From NCBI RefSeq assembly GCF_003073045.1, contig NC_037591.1:26135319-26199318 (forward strand): 64,000 nt of DNA, written 5' to 3'. The DNA comes from Pomacea canaliculata. Its lineage: Eukaryota; Mollusca; Gastropoda; Architaenioglossa; Ampullariidae. The notes under the pieces are model-generated. The model ran no database searches and was not told the origin of the DNA. It saw nothing but the letters and a program-made list of their open reading frames with translations. Position numbers and translations under genes: made by a program. Positions 25,491-36,975 of the stretch are shown here, piece after piece; the stretch's first letter is position 1; the number at the start of each line of letters is the position of its first letter.

Positions 25491-26357
25491 AGAGAGAAAA
25501 AACGTATTTCACATGTACTTTCATTTTCGTTATTGAAAGCAACACACAAACACACGAAAAACACAGAAAACTTATTTAATGTAGTGAGGGTCTTGAGTCC
25601 AACATTCAGCGCATGCGCAATAAACGCTCACCGGGGGTCAAAAGGTAAGCGTGCTCGTGGCTATTTACAAGCAACATTGCTATACCAAACTAACGAATAT
25701 AATGAGATGAAAAGAAAAGATGGATGTAAACACCTAGGTAAACGAAGTGCCCTCATTACGAAAATTACATCGCACCATCAAAACATTTTGAAGTCCAGGT
25801 AAGTAATTAAAACTTCGGACAAAGAACGGCCAGTGTGGTTAAGGATTTCAGGTTAAGGATAGTCCTCTCTTTAGAATTCATTATTTCACTAACATATTGC
25901 AAATTGCATTCCATTACTGCTAAAAGGTGCTGGTGTTGTTTATATGTTTCAGTTAACAAACAACTACTGGACATTTCAGACTAAATCCAGCACACTGACA
26001 AAATTTAGTCTTGAAGATGAGCACATCACGATAGCAAATATATGATAAAAGAAGAGAAACCTAATAAAGTAGAATAACAACATGAAGATAAAAACTGTAA
26101 CAAACTGTACAGTATAGAAACATATTAAGCGGTTCTTTTGTTTGCTCTAATACATTTCGTACTCGTAAATCTTGCATTCTATGATTCAAGAGAATTAGTC
26201 ACAGCCCAATTCACACTCTGATTAAATTGCTATGGCAACTGTTCTGGTCCTCGGATGACTGGTGATGAATGGGGACTCGTTCTTGTCGCATTGTCTGTTA
26301 AAATGGGGAGAAATCCGTTGATTTCCCTAGTTCCAGTGTCAGAGTAATTTCCATTAG

Positions 26358-28736
26358 TCACACCCGCGGTTTTCTCGCCAGAAGCAGACGACACTGCTGG
26401 CGAAACTTGGGGCTGCAGAAGCAGTAGACAAAGGCGTTGACGGCGCTGTTGATGTAGTACGACCGTAGGGTCAGGCCGTGCATGTTGAGGCCGCAGTCGG
26501 TGAAGTGATCGCACATGTTGGAGGGGGAGTCGCTGGTGAGTCTAGGGGAAAAAAAAGAAGATTAGTTTCAGACGATAACTTCTGCCAAATAAAAATCATC
26601 TATGAATTGCAATTCAGTAACAACATCAAGAATGTAAAAATGCAAAGAATTAAAAAAAAACACCCTAAAATCTATGTAAGTGAGAGATAGAGAGGGGTAG
26701 TGAGACAAGAAAAAGGAGGTGATGAAATACAAAAAATGAAAGAAGAGTAACGACAGTATACTTTGTAGTTTTACGTTGAATGAGAAAGGGGTCGGGCAAA
26801 TTCTTTCTCACCTTTAACTCTCCTTTGATCGTTGATCGTTTATCAGTCATCACTACAGAGAAACATTCTCTCAAAACAGTCACCTAATGATATAAAGCAA
26901 GAAAAATTCACAAATGGTGATAGTTTCATCAAGTTCAATATAATTACACAGAGAAACTCTCTACTCCTTTATGTTTTATATGAGTTATCTGTCTTATGAT
27001 AAAAATGTCTTGCTTCTTTGCCTAATAGTTACAATTGCAGTTGTAAAATACATGTAGGGTTATTGTTATTATTATGGGATATTTCTCTGCCTTGTTTGTC
27101 TTACCGTCTATGGCTACAAATTCCCTTCTCGCTTTTAGCGAAATAGAAAGAAAAAGAAACTACTGCCAGGTGTAAAGAAAAACTTCGAGTCTTGCTTTCC
27201 AAAAGTAGGACTATTTGAGGAATGTTTTTCATTTGGTTTTGTTTCAAGTAAAGCTGCAATTGTGTTTCAAGAACACACATACGTGTTGTGTCAGATGTGT
27301 TAAACGTAGAAATTCTTTATATTAAAATTTCAGTGTTTTTGAAATGTTTATTAAAATTAAGTAACAAGTAAGTGATAAACGTTTGAAGAATTCGAGAACT
27401 GTAGCAAATAAGATTTCAACAAAAGATAGATTATTGAGAATGAGAACCGCTAAGAATTACACGTGAGAACTCTACGAAAATAAGAAAACGTACTACAGGG
27501 AAAAATACAAAGCATGCATTCCAACCTCATTAACAGATGGGGCAACCAGTTCGCGATGTAGAAGCCTGTCACTATGGCCATTATAAGTGTAGTTCTGGAA
27601 CGAATGGCGCCATTCTTGTTCAAGCATTGCCCCTCCCTGGACAGGTTCCTCCGCCTAGCGACCTTACCCTCCTTATCAACCATCTGTGATCTTGTCCTGT
27701 CCATCTCACTCCCATCGCATCCTCCCGACGCAGGTCTGCCACTCCTTTCACAGGGGTTCGTTGGTGGTTGGAGGATCTCGTTGACATCGAATCTCCTTCG
27801 TTCATAACTGTCTACGACAGCTACATCGTCTACTACACCACCTGCAACACCACTGGAAGTGGAGGTCATCAGGATGATTGATATGGTTGATGCTGAAACC
27901 TGTTTCAGCTGCTCCGAGGTCTGCTCTCTACGGCCTCCGGGACTTGGACGAGCCTGTCGCTCTGTCTTGCAGATGTTGGCAGTTGCCTTTCCATCACCTT
28001 TCCTCCTGTTGTCTTTCTGATTCGACCATATCCTCTTCATTTTCAGCTGGTGCTGGAAAACGTGAACTCCGATCAGGAGGTAAAACACAGTTATGAAGAT
28101 CACGCCCAGAAAAAAGGTCAAGGCAACGACGGCAGTGTAGACCTTTGGATACACGGTTGATCGGAAAGGGTCGTGTATCCAGCACATAACGGCTTTTACC
28201 CCAGGTAGCGGAGAGTCCACGCTGTGCCACCCGTAGAAGGGCGTGAATGGCAGGAAGAGAACCAGAGCCAGCACGGAGGCTGCAGCCACGAGGCGCCAGG
28301 TCTGACCAGCGCTGAGTTGTCTGGAGAAAGGATGGCAGATGTGGCGGTAGCGGTCGTAGGCCACCAGGATCAGGTAGAAGCCCGATGCCTGGGTAGGGAT
28401 AGTGGCGAAAACGTAGAACATGCGGCACACGGTGAGGTCGAAGGAGTTGTAGGCGTATCTGATGGTGGTGATCTGTAGAGGGATTCCCACCACATTCACC
28501 AGCAGGTCGCACAGGCTCATGGACATCACGAAGACTCGCGTGCTGCTGGGCCGATAGCGGCGATGGTAGACGAGGAAAGTGAAGATGTTGTCAAGGATGC
28601 CAACTGCCATGAGAATGCTGAGGTAGAGTACCACAGGCATCCTATTCGTCCAGGCCTGAAGGCTCAGCCTGTTAAGGTAGTCCACCACTTCCGCTTCCGT
28701 CCAGTTGCTGGTATGGTTTAATGTCTGGAGACTCAT
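26358..28736 (-). CDS. GPCR-1: orphan class A (rhodopsin-like) receptor, two exons, intact
   Basis: Seven-transmembrane receptor at the plasma membrane; ligand unknown. Exon 1 is 27526-28736 and exon 2 is 26358-26541, with phase-2 donor AG/gttgg and acceptor cctag/ACTCACC, giving 464 residues. Seen: N-glycosylation sequons in the N-tail (residues 7 and 11); TM1 about 34-57 with LDN in place of GN; Asp77 in TM2; Cys104 and Cys185 as the probable TM3-ECL2 disulphide; DRY at 128-130; a long ICL3 of about 150 residues; TM6 with NWLP instead of CWxP; TM7 NSAVNAFVY, an Ala variant of NPxxY, in exon 2; and a short basic C-tail. The intron between TM6 and TM7 is about 1 kb. The start is the first ATG of the long open frame. 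GPCR-2 and GPCR-3 share motifs and the intron position. An amine or peptide ligand cannot be inferred from the sequence alone. Confidence 0.9.
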
Positions 28737-31700
28737 CTCGCCAAGGATGGTCAGATTTTTAAAAGGTTTTTTTCTAATGTGATGTAAGTTCTTTTAGCGG
28801 ATGGAAAAGTAGATCCTTCTAAACTCGTCTACACCCGCCTGACATCCCCGTTTGTGAAAATGAGTCGTGCAACTCCTATGTTCGGCTTGTACTCTCCTTT
28901 GTACAGATAGATGCTTGTCTACACTTACCCGGCACTTGCCACAGATTTGTCCACTACTCCCTCAAATACATGTAGATAATCATGGAAGAATACGTAGTCA
29001 CCATATTCTCGCCTCAGAACAGGTACATAATCCTTCTTGTAGTTTTTTGATATTTTTATTCCCATATCACTTGCAAAGATCCATCCAGAAGTCATCTTTA
29101 CAATCCCAAAGATCAAAGATTTGATTACTTCGTGTACAAAGTCCGATTAGTTATTTTCTAACGATAAAAGTTTCAAAGATAAGGGAATATCCATATTGAT
29201 TACATATTTTGTCGTGCTGAGTTTTCTTCTGGAAGGTTTCCAATGTCATCGTGTTTCTCTGGAAAACAACACAAAGACGTTAAGAGCACGTGAGGGCAAC
29301 AGACATGCGTGGTGCTTAATGTAACTGCTATCTTTACAGCTTCTCCAATACACAGACACCTCGACACAGCAGTGTTTTTATTTGTAACTTCTAGAAAGTT
29401 CAGCATGTAAACTCGCATCAAACTTGCAAGGAAATACTCAAGCAGGGATGCGGCGTGTCGATCTGTGTCGGCATTGGAGATCAATATGTACATTATGTTC
29501 CTGAATATCTTTCAACCTACACCCCCGACTGCGCATGTACAAAGACAACTGACAAAAACAGCAAGTCGCGCACGAGTGGCTGGTCAGAGATGCGAATCAG
29601 ACTCTTCTGTTCTGATGTAACACGATACTCGTTGACGATCGCTTGCGATCTGATTGACTCGGGCTTTGTCGAACTCCTTGCCGTGCATACTGCGTGCAAA
29701 TGGAGTCAGAAAGCGGGAACAGTTTCCGGTCTGTTTGTGTACCACCTTATCCGACATTTGCCAAATACAAAAGGAAACTGAGGCACGTGAAAAAAAAATG
29801 CGAACGAGGCAGAAACAAACGAAAAAAATATGTGTGCGCGCGCCCGTTTCGTCATCCGATCAGTCTCTCCACCATTCTATTCTTCTACAAACACAAGATG
29901 TGCAATAGTGTGCTTTAAAATATTGCTTGTTTAGTAATTGTTGCAGATTTATGAACCCATGCTATCCATTATTCAAACCTTTATCTTACTTTTATAAAAG
30001 AACATTTTTGTCCTATCGTCTCTGGGTATCGTTAGTAGTTGTCTAGTCTTTGCCTCGCTCCCTTCCCTTTAACTCAGAAGTGTCAATATTTTTTCCAATG
30101 TTTTGTCATAAAATTGTAAGTGCAAACTTACAGGAATGGTTTTTCCTCTTCTCAGCAATCCAGGCGCAATATCTTTTGTAACATTCCAGGTGTGAACGCA
30201 GGAAGCTGTTTAGGATATCACATTACAGTTCCAGGTGTGACAACATCTCATTAGATGATCTGACTCCGGAGAACGGCTTTTTATTATCTGCTCGAGAGAA
30301 TCTCTTCATGCTCGATTGACTACCAAAGCGAAAACTGTCACAAGCTGATCACTTTTCTCGCCACACTTCACTGCCTCGCTACAGGTATCGTGTCACAGGT
30401 GTTGATACCACAACGAGAAACCCGAGAAAGTGTAAAAGTGCACGTGTGACAAACATTTCATCAACAGAAGCTGCAAATAGACTGTGGTGAAGGCCTGTGA
30501 ATACCTGTCCTCACGGGTCGCCAGGTCACGGGACCACGTGGCTGCAGGCTCCCACTGCCTTCACCTGCTCGCTCGTGTTGATGGAGAATGTGTGGATGCT
30601 GCACATCGCATGCAGCCGGTGAAAACAATCTTCAGCAGGTTTAGGTTCGATTTCAATCCCTGTACAAACAGTCACAGCCCGAAACCTATTAGCTGCTAAC
30701 AAAAGAAATGTTTGGTCTCTTAGGACATCCGAAGTTTATTCACTTAAGGCTAAAAAAATTTATTCATTGTTAAATGTGAGGGTTTGCTTAATATTTTGTT
30801 AATGCTGCTTAATATTTAAATGTCTTCTTTTGATTCTTTATTATCTTTATTAAAAGACACCTTAGGAGCAGATATCCTTCTGTTTCATATTGTCTTTCTG
30901 TACACACGCACAAGACAGTCAGTAAATAACATAATGACAATGTAAGTAGTGCAAATGCGGTTTAATTACTAAGTAGCTACAGATTTGCGATTACCCTGAA
31001 AAAGCAAGTATATTTATCAAATATATACTGTAAAGGCGGACAAGAAATGGTGTGAATAGGATTGGAATTGCTCTCATTTATAGATATATAGTTTTTCATA
31101 TACATCCCTGTCATCAAAGAGAGAGGTGATGTGACCAACACATTATATTTTCTACGTTCTCTTTACTAGAAGTAAATACAATATTCCGAAACAGTTTGTA
31201 AACATGTATTATCTTTGAGTTACTATGACTGAATTAAATAGTGTCACAAATTTGTGATTTTTTAAAATCAAATTTTAAGCTAGCATATTAAGGATATAGA
31301 TGCATTTATTTAACATAGAAGTATTTAGATTGTTTCGACTTATAAAAAGTCAAGACAAGGCAAGTAAATAAACACTTAGTATCAACAGGGATGGTGGAGA
31401 ATTGTGCTCACAACACCGTCTCGTAATTCGCAAGTCGTGACCTGGCTGTCAAACCATAGTCCTGGCAATTAATCTACCAGTTGTAATTAGTAAGCTGGTG
31501 TGTTCAGAGGGTTGTGTCAATAAAAAAACGGTTGCCTGACAAACAAAGGTGATGGTTCTAATCAACAGCAGGACGAGTGTCGTCTTCATGCCAACAGAAA
31601 ACCATTACACACGCGCTACATAGAACACGGGAATGTCTTGGACACTGATATTAAAGAGAAGACCAAACGGATTATATAAACCTCAGAAGCTTTAGGACAT

Positions 31701-33092
31701 CAAGAAATTCTGTTCATTGCTTGTTCTTGCAACATCCTAAAGACCTTTCGCAATGGGTAAATAAAAGGTGGACCTACCCCTTCGACAAAGACGCATGCGC
31801 CACCAGCTTTTGGACTCGGACACTGTTTCGCTGCCCCGGTGTTAATGACCTCATAGAATGCACACGTTTAATAACCTTTGGTTCTTTGAAACCAAGGCCT
31901 CTGATAGCACGGCGTACTCCGGGTATCGAGCAGACAAATGGCCTCAGAGCATGCGGGTACAATGTTTGATCGTCACCAGCCTCTTCACGTCCTGCCAAGT
32001 TTCCGCGGAGATTCGCGAGACCTCGGCTGCGATCGTCTGTAGCTGGAACGCCGTTTCTCACTCTCATGGCATTGATGAATGGGTCGTGTTGGCACATGAC
32101 CCACGGTCTCCCTTTAATGTCCAGTCACGTGTTGTTCTCTGTGTACGTGGATTTTTCTATCGTCAGCGAGGTCGGTGAACGCCCAGTACCAACAGTAATG
32201 CGAACCTCGGCGCTGAGATTACAGAAGTTCATCTGTCGTTGTCTTTCTGTGAGCGAACGTTTGGATAGGACTGGAATAGAACAGAGCTGAGGTCAGGACC
32301 GCACTTTACAAGCTATCATGATGTCAAGAGCATGCATGCCTTCGATCTACTGATCAACAGCATCCAAAGCTCATACCTGTTAGAAAACAATATTGTATGA
32401 GATAGACTCTTTGTGACTTCACGGTTGCAATTTTAGTCATTGTGGATATGGTGGTTATTCACAGGTAGACAATGAAAATAACAATGACAATGAAATCTAC
32501 TGGGAAGGAGAGAAAAATATGTAGTGTGTGAGTGTAAATACGCATTTTTACAGAAACAGCCTACAAAGCACATGGTGTTGATACAAGAGACATGCTACTA
32601 CGGCATCCATTCGAATATATCCGATAAAGCTTTCATCTCTACCACTAAGACCGTTACTTTTTGACAGTCACGGAAGAAAGCTGTCATTGGTCAGTAAAAC
32701 ACCTTTAGTCTGATCATTCAAAGACCTTCAGACTATAGCAAAAATTGTAACAGGTATCCTGTTAAGAATAAACAATTATCATTACACTTAAAAACAACAA
32801 ATCTTTCCAAAATTCTGGTTATCTTCCTCCAGCAAATCTCAAAACTACTTAACAAATACATTTGAAGTTCATGTAACTAACTATTGTGTACATTTTATTG
32901 TATGCACAGTTGCAGTGCGAAGGATATTATTTAACGGTTTTATTATGTCTGTCTATATCGAAAAACGGAAATATTGGCATGAGCTTGTCTAAATAGCTAA
33001 AGAAACAAATGTGGTGGGGTTTTCGGGATTTTTATCGAACATGGATACAGAGCTTAAAAGAAGATTGATATCGTGTTAGGGAAGAACCTTTA
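28737..33092. other. Intergenic region upstream of GPCR-1, no gene recognised
   Basis: AT-rich, and upstream of GPCR-1 on its own strand, so it should include the 5' UTR and promoter. I found no convincing TATA box. A less AT-rich patch at 31770-32240 has overlapping open frames of about 80-107 codons on both strands with no recognisable protein. Otherwise only scattered short open frames occur. Confidence 0.5.
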
Positions 33093-33254
33093 TTAAACAG
33101 TCCTTTTCTTGCCAACTGCAGACGACCTGTGCTGAGGGAACGGAGGACTGCGGATATAGTAGATGGAGATGGTGGTGTTGATGAAGTAGGACAGCAGGCA
33201 CACACTGTAGATGTAGCTGTTGACTGTCAGTTGGTGGATTTGCTGCTCATGATT
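33093..33254 (-). pseudogene. Decayed orphan TM7 exon of the same GPCR family
   Basis: On the minus strand a splice-acceptor-like tgctcag is followed by AATCATGAGCAGC, matching the start of GPCR-2 exon 2 (AATCATCAGCAACC). The translated block SYIYSVCLLSYFIN aligns with YNVYGLCIRSYFIN of GPCR-2, followed by a degraded TM7 and a GKK-containing tail. Frame from the acceptor is broken early, the conserved TM7 Asn/Tyr pattern is altered, and no TM1-TM6 exon lies nearby. Most likely a relic of a third minus-strand paralogue or a duplicated terminal exon. Confidence 0.65.
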
Positions 33255-36200
33255 CTGAGCACAAAGCTTCCAGAGGAAAATTATAATAAAGCAAAATAAC
33301 AGACACAAAGAAAATGTGATATCAAAATAAACTCTGCCTTTATTAGAAGATAAAGTTATCAAATAGCAGCCCTTTATCAAATGTTTTTAAACTAAAAAAT
33401 CTTTACAAAAATTCATAATTTATAAAACAATAATGTATATTTTTCATGCAATTTTAATAGGAAAATACGAAACTCAATTCTTTAAAAAATTAAACAAGAA
33501 AACGAAAATCAAACTAACCATAAAATCCATAAAAGATTTCGGCCAAGAGAAACACCAAAAGCGAATGTGAAAAAAGTCTCAAATAAAGGATGTAGTGAAA
33601 ACAGTTTCCAGACATCTGAAGCCAAACCTGTGATAGTATTCCAAATACTACAAAGTTCAGCTCAAAAAAGAAAAAACTACGTGGACTCCTGTGAAAGCGC
33701 AAACACAAAGCACCTGGCGTTTACTTGGATCAATGGAGAGGTAAATGTTTGTACTAACAGAGTGGTTTTTTTTTTAAGAAAGAGAGTGGCTACTCCTCTT
33801 AAAACCGACTTCAACATAAAAGGAAACGGAAGACTAAAAAAAAAACTTTGTTCCTTGCAAAAAGTTTTAATTTAGCAAATGTTACAGGACAGAGCTAATG
33901 TGTGAAGCTGAACACGTGGCCAGAAGGTGAAGTAGCAGACAAGAGTAGGAATGAATGAAGCAGGACAGTTCCCTGGAGTCTTGGACTATAAAAGGCTTCG
34001 TGTTGCTGGTGGAGAGGCGGCCATCGTCACGATTTTTCCTATTATGGGACTCAACAGCAGCCTTATATCTTCTGTTTGTTTTCTGTCGGTGACAGGACGT
34101 TTTGTTTAGGCCACGACTTCCCGCTTCATACATTAGTTCCAATGGGACAGAGAACTGTGAAAGCTAAGTGTTAAAAGCCAGTCCTATAATCCTGCACAAG
34201 TCGACATTGATGGAGCGAAATTTGTAATCGATCATCTGGACACTTGACCCAGTCATTGACCAACCGAACTAAGGTCGTGGAAAAAAAGGTCATAGTGAAC
34301 ACTGATTCAAAATTGTCAGTGATAGTCCGCCACTCAAAATAATCAGCTACATAACTAATTAGCTGACAGCATTTGTGTGTAATTAATCCGTTGAGCAGCG
34401 TCCGCAGACAGATTCTTTGCGAGGCTGAAATGTTTATCAGTAGAGATGGTGCGCAACATCTTAGAAAGGTGGGATGAACTGACAGACACAAGGACATAGA
34501 CATGAAACCATTTTACCCACAGCATCCACCACCTAGTTCAGTTTAAATGTGAGCAAGTTTATTAGAACTTTTAATTCTTTTTGGTTGATTACAAAGTACA
34601 AAAGAAGCTTTGAGAATTTTAAAATGTGTTTAGAGAAAACAAATACTGAAAGCGGATGGTTTGAAGTTGGAAATTACCACAAATTGGGAAGGAGTCCTTA
34701 CGGATATTCATAATCACTTTTTATATGAAGTACAGTTTAAAATTGCTGCTTTAAAATAAAGTGGATGATCATGTATAAAAAAAAACATTTTTTTTTTTCT
34801 AAAGCCTGCGTATGAGACCAGAAGCCATATAATTTCCGTTGGAGTGCTGGAGAACAGATGCATCAACACGTCGTGCCGCCATCTGTAATGGCGCGGAAAA
34901 GCCTTCATGTCCAGCTGACTCACACTGAAACCACTACAAGTCTACAAAATGTCAACTGCACGCAAAATTTCCTTCGCAAACATAATCAAAGACAGTCTGA
35001 TCCAGAGGTCAAAGAGGTTTACAAATATTGTTTGAATGAGTTACACGATTTTAGCGATTACAGCAAATATTAACTACATTCATAAACCAAAACACAGCTA
35101 AAGACGTGCCGAGGACACATTCCAGTGATCAAAACAAAAGAGAAATGTAGTTGTTACTTTACCCATTCTAAAAAAAAATGAAACGTTTGAAACTTCTAAC
35201 TGCTGTAGCATACAATAACTACATCTATAAAGCATTAGTGTGGGCAAAGGTTATGTTGCCGTTAAAGTAGTGACATATAACAAAGTTTCTCATTTATGAA
35301 TACAGTTAAGAAAACCTACCAGTTAGCCAAAGCCATTGCTAATCACTTGGGTCCTTTCCAGGTTGTGTACAAAACAGTGAGAATGAGTGGATGATGCCTG
35401 CTTGACTTTCTATAACCTGTTAGCCAGTGATGTAAACAACACTCATACACCCGGACCCTTTTTCGTCCTTGTTTAATACCATTCAGCTACACTTGCTCCT
35501 ACCTCGTCTCCTATCGCAAAATGTCAACACAGCCTTGGTGCTCTGGATAAAACAGTTTCTTCAGGACCGACCTCACGGGTCAGTATGGGAGGCAGGGTCT
35601 CAAACACTCTGATCGTAAACACTTGGGCCCTGCATGGATGTGTTTTGTCACCAAAAGTATTCTTCTTTCGGACATTTCTCCAGCTGTGATTTATCTTTCA
35701 ATAGTTTGCAGATGACATCGTTGGTTGCAATGCACTGCAGGTTCAAGAATTGGTTCTCATTGCAATTCAAAACTAAATGTACTTCTGTGACAGTAGTATA
35801 GTAATAAGTTGACATAAAACTACTTATACCTCGTTATTTGTAATTCAAAAAATAAAAATCTTTCTGCTTTAAAGAACATTAACCTGTCTTAGCATCAGTG
35901 TTAATGACAGGTGGCAGGTGATGGTTTGACGAGTGAAGTCGAGACTGCTGGCAAGATCATTGGCTTTTCAAGGACCGTTAGATGACTTACACATCAGATG
36001 ATTTACAATTTAGGAGTGTGATGTGAAAAGCTATCAACACCACCGCTGACCCTCCCCCTCTCATCCACCGCAACACCATTGTTGTGGGTAGAAGTACACA
36101 ATAATATCATATTCCATTATGTATAAGTACAATAAAAGTGTGCATTATGAAAAAAATGAAAATAATTTAAGATTCGCTACAAACCAGCTCTGATTGACAA

Positions 36201-36975
36201 TCAAACTACACGTTTGGTGAAAACAAAACAATCAGGTATCACTCCTTCAACATTAGACTGATTTTTACCATAAAACGTACCCCAGACTCTGCTACCGGGT
36301 GGAAGTCTGTGGTTATTCCACTTGAACCCCACCAACCTCACCACAGCCAGGATCACCTAGTGACCACAGTCTTGTTGCCAGCTGCGAGCAAGAAGCTCGA
36401 GAAAACACTTGATGGAGCTGGGCTCGTGTTTACAAAACATTTCACCGCGGCCTGTCACAGGACGGTTGTGTTGACCCAAGTTTTCAAGGAGGTCGGTTAG
36501 CAGGCGCTAGTTCTTACACAAATTGCATCGAGGTCGGCGAAAACTGAAAACACGTTAACCTGTTTGCTGTTTGTATCTTCTTGGAAGTTTCTGGACCTTT
36601 GTTCTGTGGATGCAGCCCATGTCTTCCACAGGAACAGTTAAGACTATTTTCCAGTCATTTTCATTAATTTTTCTGTAAGTTTAGTGTATATTGATTGAAT
36701 AAGAGACGTGTCACAGTTTATTTTAAATTAACTTATGTCAGTTATAATCTTGTCAAAGTATCGGTCTTTTAATTGTTTTACATTATAGTTTTCACTACAG
36801 ATTTCTTACATTTTCAATTAGAGATATTATTTCGATTACCAGCTTAATACGCTTTTAAATTATGTCTTCATGTAATTATTTTTCTTGACATTTTTATGTC
36901 TTATTTTAATGCAGAGCTGAAAAACATTCATCGAATGCCTTCCTTTGAGACAGTGTCTACGACACGAACACTGGA
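33255..36975. other. Intergenic region between the orphan TM7 exon and GPCR-2
   Basis: AT-rich sequence with short open frames only and no recognised gene. The 36370-36600 segment shows patchy similarity to 40520-40640 beyond the other side of GPCR-2. Confidence 0.45.
36717..36722 (-). terminator. Candidate poly(A) signal (AATAAA on minus strand) for GPCR-2
   Basis: TTTATT on the + strand, about 255 bases beyond the expected GPCR-2 stop. Position-based assignment. Confidence 0.35.

Larger units (their letters stand above)
23144..26357. other. Intergenic/UTR stretch between aminopeptidase B and GPCR-1
   Basis: No gene was recognised. It contains the probable 3' UTR of unit B (to about 24.1 kb), an A-rich AAAAC/AAAC low-complexity run at 24309-24422, a GT/GA dinucleotide tract at 25418-25490, and one copy (25257-25350) of a diverged repeat whose partner lies near 58.9 kb. 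The two flanking genes converge on this region. Confidence 0.6.

Noticed and set aside
25234..25802. Cys/Val-rich and His/Thr-rich frames, up to 142 codons
   Set aside because: Driven by the GT/GA dinucleotide repeat, with no motif outside it.
27994..28512. 172-codon minus-strand frame with Pro/Arg/His-rich sequence
   Set aside because: Alternate frame of GPCR-1 exon 1; GPCR-1 carries all the seven-transmembrane motifs.
30600..30670. GGTTCGATTTC box suggesting a tRNA gene or SINE
   Set aside because: No A box at proper spacing and no cloverleaf arms could be drawn.
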